A stretch of 64,000 bases of DNA from an uncultured Glaciecola sp. (GCA_947496235.1 CANMCE010000007.1:62001-126000); one strand, 5' to 3'; counted from the first letter of the stretch, positions 1-10,805 are shown. Translations and numbers: made by a program. Notes: generated from the sequence alone by a model not told the origin.

Positions 1-64
1 GAGTTTTTAAACAGAAATTATCTTTGCCCACTAGACGTAGTAGGCATGCGCCCTTAATAAACAA

Positions 65-1030
65 TTACATTCTAAATGTAACCACTCTATTTCGACCTGA
101 ATTTTTCGCATCATAAAGTGCCGTATCTGCCGCTTGTAACCAAGCCAATGGTTGTTTAAACCCAGTATTAAACTCAGCTATACCCACACTGACGGTAAAA
201 TTAATGGCAGTAGTTTCATGAGTAACCGTGGTTTTTTCTGCTAATTTTCGAATACGTTCAGCTACAGTTTTAGCATTTTCCCCAGGAGTGTCAGGTAACA
301 AGATCACAAACTCTTCTCCACCGTACCTACCTGGAATATCTGTTTCTCTTGTGGCGACGCGAATAATATCCGCCAATTTTTGAATTACAGCATCACCGGC
401 TTGATGGCCATAAGTATCATTCACGCCTTTGAAATGGTCTATATCGAGTATTAGTACTGAAATATCAGTCTTGTTGCGAATGGTAAGCTTATACTCTCGT
501 TCAAAGCGTTCTTGCCAATATCGGCGGTTGAATAAGTTTGTTAGTCCATCGATTCGACTTATTTGTTTAAGCCGATCATTTAATCCCTCGATTCTAATCT
601 TGCCCATAGCCTGATCGGTAACGTCGTAAATCAAAATACAAACTCTATCGACCTTACCTAAACTGCCAGTGACAGGAAAAATCGTAATATTTTGGTACAT
701 ATATTCGGAAGGTGAAGTGACGGGCCTAGCTGCTTGCATCTTAAACACATACTGACGCTGTTCCCATACCATAAACACTGGTGTATGCATTTCGAAGACT
801 GGACGACATTTATTTTTCAGCCAGTGCATATCAAGATCAGAAAAGTACTTGAATAAGGTATTACCTTTAACATCGGTACTTTCGAAACCAGTATGGTTTT
901 CCATAAACTGATTCCACTCTTCAATTTCGAAGTTAGTATTGACGACTATGATGCCCACTTCGATAGATTCCACTAAGGCCTGTTGCCATGAAACATGATT
1001 CTCATTGCTGTAAGCTAAATTCATTGTCAT
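65..1030 (-). CDS. Diguanylate cyclase with N-terminal PAS domain
   Basis: A 321-residue cytoplasmic protein predicted to make cyclic di-GMP from two GTP. Residues about 15-140 look like a PAS sensor domain (it contains the pattern VGIIVVNTNFEIEEWN) and the C-terminal half is a GGDEF domain. The active-site motif reads GGEEF near residue 240, and RETD lies five residues before it, matching the RxxD inhibitory site, so the enzyme should be active and product-inhibited. No membrane segment is seen. Its start overlaps the stop of the upstream response regulator-CheC gene by 4 bp, which suggests translational coupling and a shared signalling role. The ligand of the PAS domain cannot be told. Confidence 0.9.
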   Translation of the reverse strand: MTMNLAYSNENHVSWQQALVESIEVGIIVVNTNFEIEEWNQFMENHTGFESTDVKGNTLFKYFSDLDMHWLKNKCRPVFEMHTPVFMVWEQRQYVFKMQAARPVTSPSEYMYQNITIFPVTGSLGKVDRVCILIYDVTDQAMGKIRIEGLNDRLKQISRIDGLTNLFNRRYWQERFEREYKLTIRNKTDISVLILDIDHFKGVNDTYGHQAGDAVIQKLADIIRVATRETDIPGRYGGEEFVILLPDTPGENAKTVAERIRKLAEKTTVTHETTAINFTVSVGIAEFNTGFKQPLAWLQAADTALYDAKNSGRNRVVTFRM

Positions 1031-2052
1031 GCAGCCCCTCTTATTTCAAGCAACTGCTTAAAAGTGGCATCAATCTCTTCCCCTGGGATAACTAAAAGCA
1101 GTTCAAAATTAATATTTTCGTCCGCTATTGCATAGGCAATTTCGATTACCAGAACCTTTTCCCATCTTGAAATGTTATTAGAAACCAACTCATTAAGGTC
1201 ACAATGCACACCTAATATAATTGGCGAATTATGGGTGAATTTTACTGCTAGTTGTTCTGATAACCCATTTAAACAAGCGCCGATAATCAGGTTAGATACA
1301 TCCATCAATACTTCTATGTCGTTAGGTGCTGATGAATGTTGTTGTCTACCAAGTAAGTTTCGAAATGAATCAATATTAGTATCGTTGAAAATAATTAAGG
1401 CTTCGCCCTTTATTCGTTTACTGACAAACCCTTTTGAAACTGCCGATACCTGTTCGTTGTCGTCAATGGAGGCAAGTGTCATGGCTAATTCGTTGGTGTG
1501 CACAACACTGACGTTAGGGATAGGAAGATGTACAAATCTGTCTAAAATTTTAGCTAAGTTTTCACCCGCTTGGCCCATAGCAATATTGGAAAGTTCACGA
1601 AAGGCATCGAGTTTATCTTCTTGGCTTGAACCGATTTTGACATTCTCTGACTTAGCACGATTGGAAGTACTCATGTCACCTTGATAGATGCCATATTTTT
1701 TTAAGATTTCGCTGAGTTTATCGTTATCAATAGGTTTGCGAATAAAGTCGATAGCGCCCAGTGCTTTCATACGCTTGCGCGCTTCTTCCTGAACATCGCC
1801 TGACACCACGATCACCATGGTTGGAAGATCGTGTTTGCGGATGTACTGCATAGTTTCGTAACCGTCCATTACTGGCATATTCAGGTCAAGAAACATAATG
1901 TCGCCCTTCCCTTGCTTAATAGCATCAATGGCTTCTTGGCCATTGTTAGCATATGAAACGTCAACATCCCAGCCATCCGGCAAGGAGCGCGCCATTGCTT
2001 TGCGAGCAAAAGCCGAATCATCACATATCAGTACAGGTAAAGTCATAGTCAT
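1027..2052 (-). CDS. Response regulator with C-terminal CheC-like domain
   Basis: A 341-residue protein with a receiver domain (residues about 6-125; phospho-acceptor Asp56 in the motif MFLDLNMP, acidic pair DD at 11-12). A CheC/CheX-like domain follows (about 145-335, with the pattern VLMDVSNLIIGACLNGLSEQ). CheC-family domains dephosphorylate CheY-type receivers, so this protein may limit its own or a partner's phosphorylation. The typical CheC catalytic Glu/Asn pair is not clear by eye. It is the first gene of a two-gene unit with the overlapping diguanylate cyclase downstream. A second in-frame Met lies two codons in, so the start is uncertain by 6 bp. Confidence 0.85.
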   Translation of the reverse strand: MTMTLPVLICDDSAFARKAMARSLPDGWDVDVSYANNGQEAIDAIKQGKGDIMFLDLNMPVMDGYETMQYIRKHDLPTMVIVVSGDVQEEARKRMKALGAIDFIRKPIDNDKLSEILKKYGIYQGDMSTSNRAKSENVKIGSSQEDKLDAFRELSNIAMGQAGENLAKILDRFVHLPIPNVSVVHTNELAMTLASIDDNEQVSAVSKGFVSKRIKGEALIIFNDTNIDSFRNLLGRQQHSSAPNDIEVLMDVSNLIIGACLNGLSEQLAVKFTHNSPIILGVHCDLNELVSNNISRWEKVLVIEIAYAIADENINFELLLVIPGEEIDATFKQLLEIRGAA

Positions 2053-2335
2053 TAAGCTTAAATTCGATGCCGATAATTTACTACAATTTAAAAGCGATTT
2101 CCTTTTTCTTAACTCTTTATCTGCAGTTCTTATAATTTATTTACTATTCTTTAGTATAAATAAATATCCATTGCGACTTGAAGATTTAGATAAATCAGTG
2201 GAAAAAGAATCCAAATTTATAACTAAAAAAACGTATTTTTATAATAGATGAAAAAAATCGAAACGTTTTAACTGAGACGTTAATTTTAAGCTAAATGAAC
2301 CAGAAACGATGAAATCAGTGTTTTGTTGTTTCAAT
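2053..2335. other. AT-rich intergenic region
   Basis: This stretch of 283 bp lies between the 5' end of the response regulator-CheC gene and the 3' end of thyA. It is very AT-rich and should hold the promoter of the regulator-cyclase pair. I see no RNA gene, no convincing terminator hairpin and no copy of the dispersed 10-bp repeat. Confidence 0.5.
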
Positions 2336-3187
2336 TTACACAGCAAAAGGATAAGCAATTGACTCATGATGCTGATAATTTTCAACCTCAAAATCACTAG
2401 TACTGACCCAGGTTTCAATATCTTTTAGAGACTTGATATCAGGGTTTATGTTTAACTTGGGAAATTCGAACGGCTCTCGTTTGAGTTGAACATCTCGCAT
2501 TAATTCAAGCTGATTTTCATAAATATGCGCATTTACAATTTTATGAAACACCTTACCTGCTTTATGCCCTGTGATTTGCGCCATAAGTGCTAATAAAACA
2601 AAACACTGGGGCATGTTGAATGTTAATCCAAGCGGCACATCACAGCTACGCATATAACTCGTCAAATGCAAAGTGTCCCCAAGCAAACTAAAGGTATGCG
2701 TATGCATGCAAGGACGCAGACATCCCATGTCAAACTCACCAGGATTGTAAAAGGTGACAATCTCTCCTCTATCATCAATACCTTGAGATAAATTTTTTAC
2801 TACTTTGGCTAACTGATCTAAGCTGGTACCGTCAGGTTTCTGCCAATTTCGGCCTTGAACTCCATACACTCGGCCCATATCATCCTCGCCTTTACGATGA
2901 GGATTATTCAACCATGCTTGGTTTTCGTTGGCATTTGCATTCCACGTATTGCAACCAATAGCGCGAAAGTCTGCGGCATTGTCATATCCGCGCAAATAAC
3001 CCAAAAGTTCAGCAATTGCTGCTTTGTAAAAACATTTTCGAGTAGTCACTAAAGGAAATTCATTGTTCCCAACATCGTACTCAAGATCAGCATTGATTAC
3101 GGTTAAACAACTTATTCCGGTGCGTTCATTCGTGACCCATTGGCCTTCTTCGATAATGCGCTTACATAGTGATTCATATTGCGACAT
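2336..3187 (-). CDS. thyA: Thymidylate synthase
   Basis: Converts dUMP to dTMP using methylene-tetrahydrofolate. The 283 residues contain the family pattern [12 protein letters not shown]-like segment (here [15 protein letters not shown]), the nucleophilic cysteine in [22 protein letters not shown] for substrate binding, and [15 protein letters not shown]. The length matches the longer Vibrio/Shewanella-type enzyme (about 283) rather than the 264-residue E. coli form. It starts 3 bp after the lgt stop and is last in the rppH-ptsP-tauE-lgt-thyA cluster, an arrangement like that in other gammaproteobacteria. Confidence 0.97.
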   Translation of the reverse strand: MSQYESLCKRIIEEGQWVTNERTGISCLTVINADLEYDVGNNEFPLVTTRKCFYKAAIAELLGYLRGYDNAADFRAIGCNTWNANANENQAWLNNPHRKGEDDMGRVYGVQGRNWQKPDGTSLDQLAKVVKNLSQGIDDRGEIVTFYNPGEFDMGCLRPCMHTHTFSLLGDTLHLTSYMRSCDVPLGLTFNMPQCFVLLALMAQITGHKAGKVFHKIVNAHIYENQLELMRDVQLKREPFEFPKLNINPDIKSLKDIETWVSTSDFEVENYQHHESIAYPFAV

Positions 3188-3190
3188 AAT

Positions 3191-4018
3191 TTAGGCTTTT
3201 TTACCTTTTTTCTGTGTTTTTTCTGGTTGTTGAGCAGGTGTCATATTGGCATAAATAATTAAACCCAAACCAGCTAAAATCATAGGTATGCATAGCATTT
3301 GTCCCTGACTAAGCCCTAGGGTATTCAAACCAATGTGCATATCTGGCTCTCTGAAAAATTCAATGATAAAACGAAATACGCCGTACCCTAATAAAAACAA
3401 ACCACCGACAGATCCCACTGGCCGAGGTCTAGCTGAATATAACCAGAGGATCACAAAGAGTACAACGCCTTCTAAAAAGAATTCGTATAACTGCGATGGG
3501 TGACGAGGCTCATCGCCTCCGGTCGGAAATACAAAGGCCCAAGGCACATCTGTAGTTCTTCCCCAAAGTTCACCGTTAATGAAGTTGCCTAGACGCCCTG
3601 CTCCCAAACCAATAGGTACAAGGGGAGCTATAAAATCACCCACTGTTAAAAAACGCCAGTTTTGTTTTTTCGAATATAAGAACGCCGCTAAAATTACGCC
3701 TATACAACCGCCGTGGAACGACATTCCACCTTCCCATAATCTAAATAGATAAAGTGGGTCTTCTAAGAAATCTGAGAATTTATAAAATAGTACGTAACCT
3801 ACACGGCCACCTACTATGACGCCCAAAAACGAATAAAACAGGAGATCGCTTAATTGTTCTTTGCTCCAATTCATACGATGTAAACGGCGATTTGCCAACC
3901 AATAAGCAGCAGCAAAGCCGATTAAATACATGATGCTGTACCAGCGTATTTGTAAGAATCCTAAATCGAAAAGTACTGGGCTGATGTCGGGAAAGGTCAA
4001 GTGACTGCCGTTTGACAT
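3191..4018 (-). CDS. lgt: Prolipoprotein diacylglyceryl transferase
   Basis: Inner-membrane enzyme that transfers diacylglycerol from phosphatidylglycerol to the lipobox cysteine of prolipoproteins. The 275-residue protein shows about seven hydrophobic segments, the HGG-containing loop ([10 protein letters not shown]) and the Lgt signature [14 protein letters not shown]. The tail is lysine-rich and cytoplasmic. It lies 3 bp after the tauE-type gene and 3 bp before thyA, so the three are probably co-transcribed. The DUF2959 lipoprotein at 11.2 kb is one likely client. Confidence 0.97.
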   Translation of the reverse strand: MSNGSHLTFPDISPVLFDLGFLQIRWYSIMYLIGFAAAYWLANRRLHRMNWSKEQLSDLLFYSFLGVIVGGRVGYVLFYKFSDFLEDPLYLFRLWEGGMSFHGGCIGVILAAFLYSKKQNWRFLTVGDFIAPLVPIGLGAGRLGNFINGELWGRTTDVPWAFVFPTGGDEPRHPSQLYEFFLEGVVLFVILWLYSARPRPVGSVGGLFLLGYGVFRFIIEFFREPDMHIGLNTLGLSQGQMLCIPMILAGLGLIIYANMTPAQQPEKTQKKGKKA

Positions 4019-4021
4019 TTA

Positions 4022-4828
4022 TTATTCTAATCCTATTAACATGCGTATGCTGACGATAACAAGAAAGCCAGCAAAAATTCTTTTAAGTTTTACAGTATCA
4101 ATTCTGTTGGTCAACTTGGCACCAAGAGGCGCTGTGAATACGGATACTATCACAATACCCAAGGTTGCAGGAAGATAAACGTAACCCAATGAATATTCTG
4201 GTAAATAGGGTTTGTTATATCCGGCAATAATGAAACTTAAGGATCCAAAAACAGCAATGGCGACACCGCAAACACTGGCGCAACCAATGGCTTTTTTGAT
4301 ATTCACTTGAAACCAAACTAAAGCAGGCACAATTAAGGCACCACCACCTATTCCCATGAGAGCAGCAATGAATCCACTACTTAATCCTACTCCTGAAAGG
4401 GATAGTTTTGACAGTTGACTGTGCGCTTGTGGTTTTCTTGATAATAACATCTGTAGAGCGATCAAAATAACCAAAACAGCAAAAATGCGTTGCAGCACAA
4501 CACCTGAGATAAAACTCGCGAACTTGGCGCCAAGCATTGCCCCTATTGAGATAGCAATTACAATAACGGGTAAAATACTCATATCGATGTTACCCATTTT
4601 AGCGTGACTACGGGCAGACGATAGGCCGGTAAATATCACCGTAGATAAAGAGGTAGCAATGGCAATCGGCATGCCGTGCTCAATATCAATATTCTGAAAG
4701 CTATTTAATAAGTAGAGAAGCGCAGGGACTATTATGAGTCCTCCGCCAATACCCAACATACCTGCAAGTATACCAACTACACCACCTAATCCCATACAAA
4801 GGATAATAAAAACTACTACATCTTGCAC
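4022..4828 (-). CDS. TauE/SafE family membrane transporter
   Basis: A 268-residue integral membrane protein with about eight hydrophobic segments in two homologous halves. Each half has a glycine-rich signature: GILAGMLGIGGGLIIVPAL near residue 20 and AALMGIGGGALIVPALV near residue 155. That internal repeat defines the TauE/SafE (DUF81) family, whose members export or import sulfur-containing anions such as sulfite or sulfoacetate. The substrate here is unknown. It directly abuts ptsP and precedes lgt by 3 bp, so it belongs to the same transcription unit. Confidence 0.88.
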   Translation of the reverse strand: MQDVVVFIILCMGLGGVVGILAGMLGIGGGLIIVPALLYLLNSFQNIDIEHGMPIAIATSLSTVIFTGLSSARSHAKMGNIDMSILPVIVIAISIGAMLGAKFASFISGVVLQRIFAVLVILIALQMLLSRKPQAHSQLSKLSLSGVGLSSGFIAALMGIGGGALIVPALVWFQVNIKKAIGCASVCGVAIAVFGSLSFIIAGYNKPYLPEYSLGYVYLPATLGIVIVSVFTAPLGAKLTNRIDTVKLKRIFAGFLVIVSIRMLIGLE

Positions 4829-7111
4829 TTAAACTCCTACTCTCACTAATCCACCCAGTCCCTTAGTCTCCAAATAATTTTCTAATATCTGACGAACCTG
4901 TGCTGGCGATTCTGAGGATAGTATTGAAGATAAAATTGCCTCACATTCGGTCATCGACGTATTGCGAATAACCCAACTTATTTTTCGCAGAGAGTGCCCG
5001 TTCATGCTTAACTTTCGATATCCCATCATTATTAACAATAGCGCTCCTAAAGGCTCGCCTGCTAGCTCTCCACATACGGTTACCGGTACGCCATGCTCAT
5101 TTGCTGTTGTAACAATCCCTAACAGCGCGTTTATCACCGATGGGTGATAACTAGAATATAAGGATGCCACGCGAGGATTATTTCGGTCTACCGCCAACAA
5201 GTACTGTGTTAGGTCATTCGTCCCTACAGAGAAAAAATCAACGCGCTTAGCAATTTGTGGCAATTGGAATAATGCTGAGGGCACCTCTAACATTACACCA
5301 AGTTTTGGACGCGCTAGTGTTACTTTCTTTTCATTAGCTTCCTCTAGAACTTCTGAAAAAGCTTGGTCAATTAACGTTTTAGATTCATCAACTTCATTCA
5401 CACTAGCAATCATAGGCAACAAAATATGCAAATTAGTGTGCCCTAAACTTGCTCTTAACATGGCCCTGATCTGCATTAAGAAAATATCTGGATGATCCAA
5501 GGTTAATCTAACCCCTCGCCATCCTAGAAAAGGATTCTCTTCGCTTATGGGAAAATAGCTAAGTGGTTTATCTCCGCCAACATCCAAAGTACGCATGGTA
5601 ATTTCTTTGTCGGGATGAGCTGTAAGTACCTGCTTATAAATATCACACTGTTCTCGCTCAGATGGAAAACGCTGACGTAGCATAAAGGGAATTTCTGTAC
5701 GATATAGACCAACACCATCGCCCTGAGAAAATTGCTCTAACTCTAAGTCAGCCGATAGACCAGCATTCACTAGCAAAGAAATTTTAGTTCCATCTTGGGT
5801 AATGGGAGGGGCATCAGATTCACTGTCGATTCTTGCAAATAATGCTTGTTCCTGTTGAATCAGACGAATAAATTCGTGTTCTTGAAATTGATCAAAATTC
5901 AGCGCGACATCACCTGAATAACCGTCCACAAACAGGGTTTGAGATTTCAATAAACCAACTGATACGCCTTCTAGGCCCATAACCGCTGGAACATTCATAG
6001 CTCTGGCTAATATAGCTGCGTGCGAATTATTAGAACCTTTCAGTGAAATGATCCCGGCGAGTTGTTCTCTAGGAAATTCAGCCAGCATAGGCGCACTGAC
6101 TTCTTTTGCTACTAAAATGTACTTTTCGGAGCTGTGCATAGGTTGAGTGTTATCAACATCACCTAAAATATTGGCTAATATTCGATTTGAAAGGTCGATA
6201 ATGTCTACTGCCCGCTCACGCATGTATGGATCATCCATGCTTTCAAAGCGATTGGCATAGGCTTCAACAACGAATTTTAGCGAAGACGCTGCGTCCCAAC
6301 CTTCATGGATTTTTTTTTCTACTTCTCTTCCTAGGGAGTTAGCATCCAACAATTGGTTGTAAAGTTGAAATATAGCTTTTACATCATCAGGAAGGCTAGC
6401 GCTAAGACCGGCTGATAGTTCACCAACATGTTGGCGCGTTAAGTCTACGGCTTTCCGATAAATAGTGATTTGCTTGTTCGGATCATCTGACTTTTTGGTT
6501 ATTAAGGTACGTAAGTCATTTTGAAAATTTACCGCATAGCCAATACCAAGCGCTAATCCTGGAGAGCCTGGTATTCCATTAAGTTTTCGACTTGTCGCTT
6601 CCTTGCTTTCATCCGTAATTAATAGCTTGCCGGAAATTTCCGCATTAGTGATATATAAAGCTAACTGGGCAGCTAGAGTTACCAAAAAAGCTTCATCATC
6701 GAGGTTAAACTGACGTTTTTTGGATTGTTGGAGAGAAATAACGCCCAAGACTTTACGTTGAAAAATGATTGGTGTACCAATAAAAGCTTTGTACTTTTCT
6801 TCTTTTACTTCTGGGTAGTGTTTAAAGTTGGGATGAGCAAATGCGTCATCAATTATGAGCGGCTCTTCTCTATCGCCAACCAAGCCAATAAGGCCTTCAT
6901 TGAAACCAATTTTGACTTTTCCAACCGCGCTACGTTCCAAACCATCTGTCGCGGTAAGCACAAATTGTTTGTACTTATAATCTGCCAGATACAAAGAACA
7001 TGAATCGACACCCATTTCCTCTTTAACCATGGCAACTAGACGATCCATTGATGCCTCAAGGGTCGGTAATTGACTTACTTCTTGGATGATGGATTTAAGC
7101 GTCGTTAACAT
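4829..7111 (-). CDS. ptsP: PTS enzyme I-Ntr (phosphoenolpyruvate phosphotransferase)
   Basis: First enzyme of the nitrogen-related PTS, which passes phosphate from PEP to NPr and then EIIA-Ntr. The 760-residue protein has an N-terminal GAF domain (about 15-160), the PEP-utilising N domain, the phospho-histidine loop (SNNSHAAILARAM), and the C-terminal TIM barrel with MRTLDVGGDKPL and the signature DFFSVGTNDLTQYLLA. The GAF domain separates it from sugar-PTS enzyme I. The neighbour rppH lies 74 bp upstream and tauE begins at the next base after the stop. Confidence 0.96.
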   Translation of the reverse strand: MLTTLKSIIQEVSQLPTLEASMDRLVAMVKEEMGVDSCSLYLADYKYKQFVLTATDGLERSAVGKVKIGFNEGLIGLVGDREEPLIIDDAFAHPNFKHYPEVKEEKYKAFIGTPIIFQRKVLGVISLQQSKKRQFNLDDEAFLVTLAAQLALYITNAEISGKLLITDESKEATSRKLNGIPGSPGLALGIGYAVNFQNDLRTLITKKSDDPNKQITIYRKAVDLTRQHVGELSAGLSASLPDDVKAIFQLYNQLLDANSLGREVEKKIHEGWDAASSLKFVVEAYANRFESMDDPYMRERAVDIIDLSNRILANILGDVDNTQPMHSSEKYILVAKEVSAPMLAEFPREQLAGIISLKGSNNSHAAILARAMNVPAVMGLEGVSVGLLKSQTLFVDGYSGDVALNFDQFQEHEFIRLIQQEQALFARIDSESDAPPITQDGTKISLLVNAGLSADLELEQFSQGDGVGLYRTEIPFMLRQRFPSEREQCDIYKQVLTAHPDKEITMRTLDVGGDKPLSYFPISEENPFLGWRGVRLTLDHPDIFLMQIRAMLRASLGHTNLHILLPMIASVNEVDESKTLIDQAFSEVLEEANEKKVTLARPKLGVMLEVPSALFQLPQIAKRVDFFSVGTNDLTQYLLAVDRNNPRVASLYSSYHPSVINALLGIVTTANEHGVPVTVCGELAGEPLGALLLIMMGYRKLSMNGHSLRKISWVIRNTSMTECEAILSSILSSESPAQVRQILENYLETKGLGGLVRVGV

Positions 7112-7185
7112 ATGAGATTGGCTACCTTAATCACAAACAAAAAAGAACTCTCGATATCACATTTCAATCACAAAACGAATAAAAG

Positions 7186-7728
7186 TCAGGATTGATTTGG
7201 TCGGTTTTTCTGTCGTTTTTTGTATTTTCGCTGATTGGTATTTCCCGTACGTTGATTTGATAACACGACGTTGGAGAATTCTTTCATTATGCGTCTGTAG
7301 ACATCGCGTTTAAACGAGACTACGTTTCGAATCGGATACCAATAGCTCACCCACCGCCAATCATCAAATTCTGGATGACCGCAAGACGCTAAATCTACAT
7401 CCTTTTCTTGACAAGTTAATGACAGTAGAAACCATTTTTGTTTTTGACCAATACAAACGGGCTCGCTACCTTTACGCACGAGTCGTTTAGGCAATTTATA
7501 CCTAAGCCAATTGCGGCTTACTGCAAGGATTTTTACGTCTTTTTCTTTTAGCCCAACTTCTTCGTACAGTTCCCTATACATTGCTTGTTCGGCTGTTTCG
7601 CCTTGATCAATTCCACCTTGCGGGAATTGCCATGAATGCTGGCCATACCGTCTTGCCCAGAAGACTTGCCCCTGTTTATTACAAATTATAATGCCAACAT
7701 TCGCGCGGAATCCTTCGGTATCAATCAC
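7186..7728 (-). CDS. rppH: RNA pyrophosphohydrolase (Nudix)
   Basis: Removes pyrophosphate from the 5' triphosphate of mRNAs and so triggers RNase E decay. The 180-residue protein begins [17 protein letters not shown], typical of RppH, and carries a full Nudix box ([20 protein letters not shown]). The C-terminal 30 residues are basic and low in complexity. It heads the minus-strand rppH-ptsP-tauE-lgt-thyA cluster and is divergent from mutH across 97 bp, a pairing common in gammaproteobacteria. Confidence 0.96.
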   Translation of the reverse strand: MIDTEGFRANVGIIICNKQGQVFWARRYGQHSWQFPQGGIDQGETAEQAMYRELYEEVGLKEKDVKILAVSRNWLRYKLPKRLVRKGSEPVCIGQKQKWFLLSLTCQEKDVDLASCGHPEFDDWRWVSYWYPIRNVVSFKRDVYRRIMKEFSNVVLSNQRTGNTNQRKYKKRQKNRPNQS

Positions 7729-7825
7729 ACAGATTACCTAGCGCTTTTTTTCTTTTATATTTCTCCATTCTTTCATAAACTTGTAATGATGCAAAGCATA
7801 AGTTTATAGGTTTGTTAAATTAGTT

Positions 7826-8494
7826 ATGCAGGTAATCCCCCCAAAAGATCAAATGGGCTTGCTCGATCGGGTAGAAAATATCGCAGGTTTAACCTTGGGC
7901 GAGTTGGCGTACCAGCACAAGGTAAAGGTTCCAGCTAATCTAAAAAGAGAAAAAGGATGGGTCGGACAATTGATCGAAGTGGCCCTTGGCGCCACTGCTG
8001 GCAGTAAACCACTGCAAGATTTTCCGTCTTTGGGTATTGAACTTAAAACCCTCCCTCTCTCCTATAATAATACGCCCTTAGAAACCACATACGTTTGTTA
8101 TGCTCCGCTCACTGGCGTAAGTGGAGTGCGTTGGGAACTGTCAAATGTACGCAATAAATTAAGAAAAGTATTATGGGTTCCTATTCAAGGCGAACGGGAT
8201 ATTCCTCTTGCAGAGCGTATTATAGGCCATGGTTTTATGTGGCAACCTTCTCAGGAGCAAGAAGCTAAGTTAAAGCGGGATTGGGAAGAACTGATGGAAA
8301 TGATAAGTCTAGGACAAGTAGAAAAAATTAATGCTACCTACGGCGAAGTCATGCAATTACGCCCCAAAGCCGCAGATGGCAAAGCTCTCACACAAGCGGT
8401 AGGCGAAAACGGCCAAATAATAATGACCAGGCCTCGTGGGTTTTATTTACGCAAGAATTTTACCCAAGACATACTAAACCATACATTTTATTGA
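7826..8494 (+). CDS. mutH: DNA mismatch repair endonuclease
   Basis: Cuts the unmethylated strand at hemimethylated GATC sites when activated by MutL. The 222-residue length and content fit MutH: N-terminal GLTLGELA-type region, the catalytic core around FPSLGIELKTLPL (the D/ExK nuclease residues lie in the GIELKTL segment) and the C-terminal LRPKAADGKAL region. Its presence implies a Dam-type methylation system in the host. It is a single-gene unit divergent from rppH. Confidence 0.96.
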   Translation: MQVIPPKDQMGLLDRVENIAGLTLGELAYQHKVKVPANLKREKGWVGQLIEVALGATAGSKPLQDFPSLGIELKTLPLSYNNTPLETTYVCYAPLTGVSGVRWELSNVRNKLRKVLWVPIQGERDIPLAERIIGHGFMWQPSQEQEAKLKRDWEELMEMISLGQVEKINATYGEVMQLRPKAADGKALTQAVGENGQIIMTRPRGFYLRKNFTQDILNHTFY

Positions 8495-8565
8495 TAACGA
8501 TCAAGCTCATTTTCTGCGCAATAGTCGATAATAATCGTCTATATCCTATAAAAGGAAAATGACAA

Positions 8566-8811
8566 ATGGCACTCACCATTACTGACGAATGTATCAACTG
8601 TGACTTATGTCCTGAAGAATGCCCAAATGACGCAATCAAGATGGGTGAAGAGATTTATCAAATAAATAGCGATCGATGCACGGAGTGCGTAGGTCACTAC
8701 GACGAACCTAGCTGTGTTAAAGTATGCCCAGTTGAATGCATCATTCCTGATCCAAACGTCAGAGAGTCGCTAGACGAGTTAGCTGAAAAGTATACTAATC
8801 TTCACGTTTAA
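8566..8811 (+). CDS. yfhL: 2[4Fe-4S] ferredoxin, YfhL type
   Basis: An 81-residue electron carrier. Two cluster-binding cysteine sets are visible: CINCDLCPEECP near the start and CTECVGHYDEPSCVKVCP in the middle. The longer spacing in the second set is typical of YfhL/Fdx-Alvin type ferredoxins, which hold two [4Fe-4S] clusters of very different potential. A clear ribosome site (AAAGGA) precedes the ATG. Its stop overlaps the stop of the convergent yihY gene by 4 bp. Confidence 0.94.
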   Translation: MALTITDECINCDLCPEECPNDAIKMGEEIYQINSDRCTECVGHYDEPSCVKVCPVECIIPDPNVRESLDELAEKYTNLHV

Positions 8812-9752
8812 GAATCTAAAACCGCTTTTTTCTCATTATGGCGTTGGAAGTCTTTAATTTTGGCTTCCTCCTCCTTTGCCGCTTCAGCATCATATTTTGC
8901 TTCGTAGGCTTCACATGTCATGGTAATAGCGTAAGTAAAAATCGCACCAACCAAGACCACTAGCCAAGATAAATAAACCCATAAAAACAAAATAGGGATA
9001 GTTGCTAACGCTCCATATATAACTTCATAGGACGGAAAATTAGCGACATAAAATGCAAATCCTTTCTTAGTCAATTCAAATAGAGTTGCGGCTAAAACAG
9101 CGCCGCATAGGGCATATTTAGCTCTTACTGGACGATTAGGTACTATCATATACAGCAGTATAAATGCACCAACAGCGGCAAAGTAAGGCACCAATTTTAG
9201 AAATCCAGTACCTAATCCAGGCTGGTAATCATCTGCGAAGGCAGCAATGGTGGCCAAATATGAACTGACCAATATGCTCAAACCAATCAAAAGTGGCCCT
9301 AAGGTAATTACCATCCAATAAATAGCGAAAGTATATACAACGGGTCGTTTTGCTGTCGTGCGCCAAAGATGATTAAAGGTTTTATCAATATTTGAAATGA
9401 GCAACAAAGCTACAACTAACAGTGTACCTATACTTACAGCTCCCATTCCAGAAGCATTTGCTACAAATTCAGACATATATTTTTGCACCACATCGCCAGC
9501 AGTAGGTACAAAGTTATTGAAGATAAAATACTCAAATTCACTGCGCATTTCAGCAAATGCAGGAAAGGCTGACATAATCATGAAAAAAACCATGATTACA
9601 GGAACTAGTGACAATAAACTCACATAAGCGAGATGACCAGCAGACACCGTAATACGTTCACTTTTAAGATAGCCAAAGAAAGCTTTGAATATATCCCAAA
9701 GAAGCGGTGTTCTAGCATTAAAATAGGCTTGAATGTCTGCTTTAGTGATCAA
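8808..9752 (-). CDS. YihY/BrkB family inner-membrane protein
   Basis: A 314-residue membrane protein of the YihY (UPF0761)/BrkB family, once called RNase BN. About six transmembrane segments are seen, with the family patterns SAGHLAYVSLLSLVPVI near residue 40 and LFLWVYLSWLVVLVGA near residue 255. The C-terminal tail is charged and predicted coiled. Function is not settled in the family; the earlier RNase role is generally regarded as incorrect. It is transcribed toward the ferredoxin gene, overlapping it by 4 bp. Confidence 0.92.
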   Translation of the reverse strand: MITKADIQAYFNARTPLLWDIFKAFFGYLKSERITVSAGHLAYVSLLSLVPVIMVFFMIMSAFPAFAEMRSEFEYFIFNNFVPTAGDVVQKYMSEFVANASGMGAVSIGTLLVVALLLISNIDKTFNHLWRTTAKRPVVYTFAIYWMVITLGPLLIGLSILVSSYLATIAAFADDYQPGLGTGFLKLVPYFAAVGAFILLYMIVPNRPVRAKYALCGAVLAATLFELTKKGFAFYVANFPSYEVIYGALATIPILFLWVYLSWLVVLVGAIFTYAITMTCEAYEAKYDAEAAKEEEAKIKDFQRHNEKKAVLDS

Positions 9753-9836
9753 TTTTGTTACTCATGTTTACTTTAGTAACAAGTTTACGCCGATTATCGA
9801 AAACTTCAAATTTATCAATCAGCTATCAACTTTAAT

Positions 9837-10733
<897 letters not shown>

Positions 10734-10737
10734 TTAT

Positions 10738-10753
10738 AGACGTTTAGACGTCT
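10738..10753. promoter_or_regulatory. MetJ operator: two tandem met boxes (metF side)
   Basis: Two contiguous 8-mers, AGACGTTT and AGACGTCT, match the met-box consensus AGACGTCT (7/8 and 8/8). MetJ dimers bind tandem 8-bp boxes cooperatively. The site is 14 bp upstream of the metF start, where it would block transcription or initiation. Confidence 0.92.
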
Positions 10754-10773
10754 AAATTACGAAAATACCATCT

Positions 10774-10805
10774 AGACGTCAAGCAGTTTACACGTCTAGA
10801 TTGAT
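10774..10805. promoter_or_regulatory. MetJ operator: four tandem met boxes (metJ side)
   Basis: Four 8-mers in register read AGACGTCA, AGCAGTTT, ACACGTCT and AGATTGAT. They match AGACGTCT at 7, 4, 7 and 4 of 8 positions: strong boxes alternating with weak ones, as in E. coli met operators. A weak fifth box may sit just before (10766-10773). The array lies between metF and metJ and probably gives metJ autoregulation. Confidence 0.85.

Noticed and set aside
1172-1684. 170-residue plus-strand ORF opposite the response regulator-CheC gene
   Set aside because: Antisense shadow; low-complexity Ser/Leu-rich translation with no recognisable domain.
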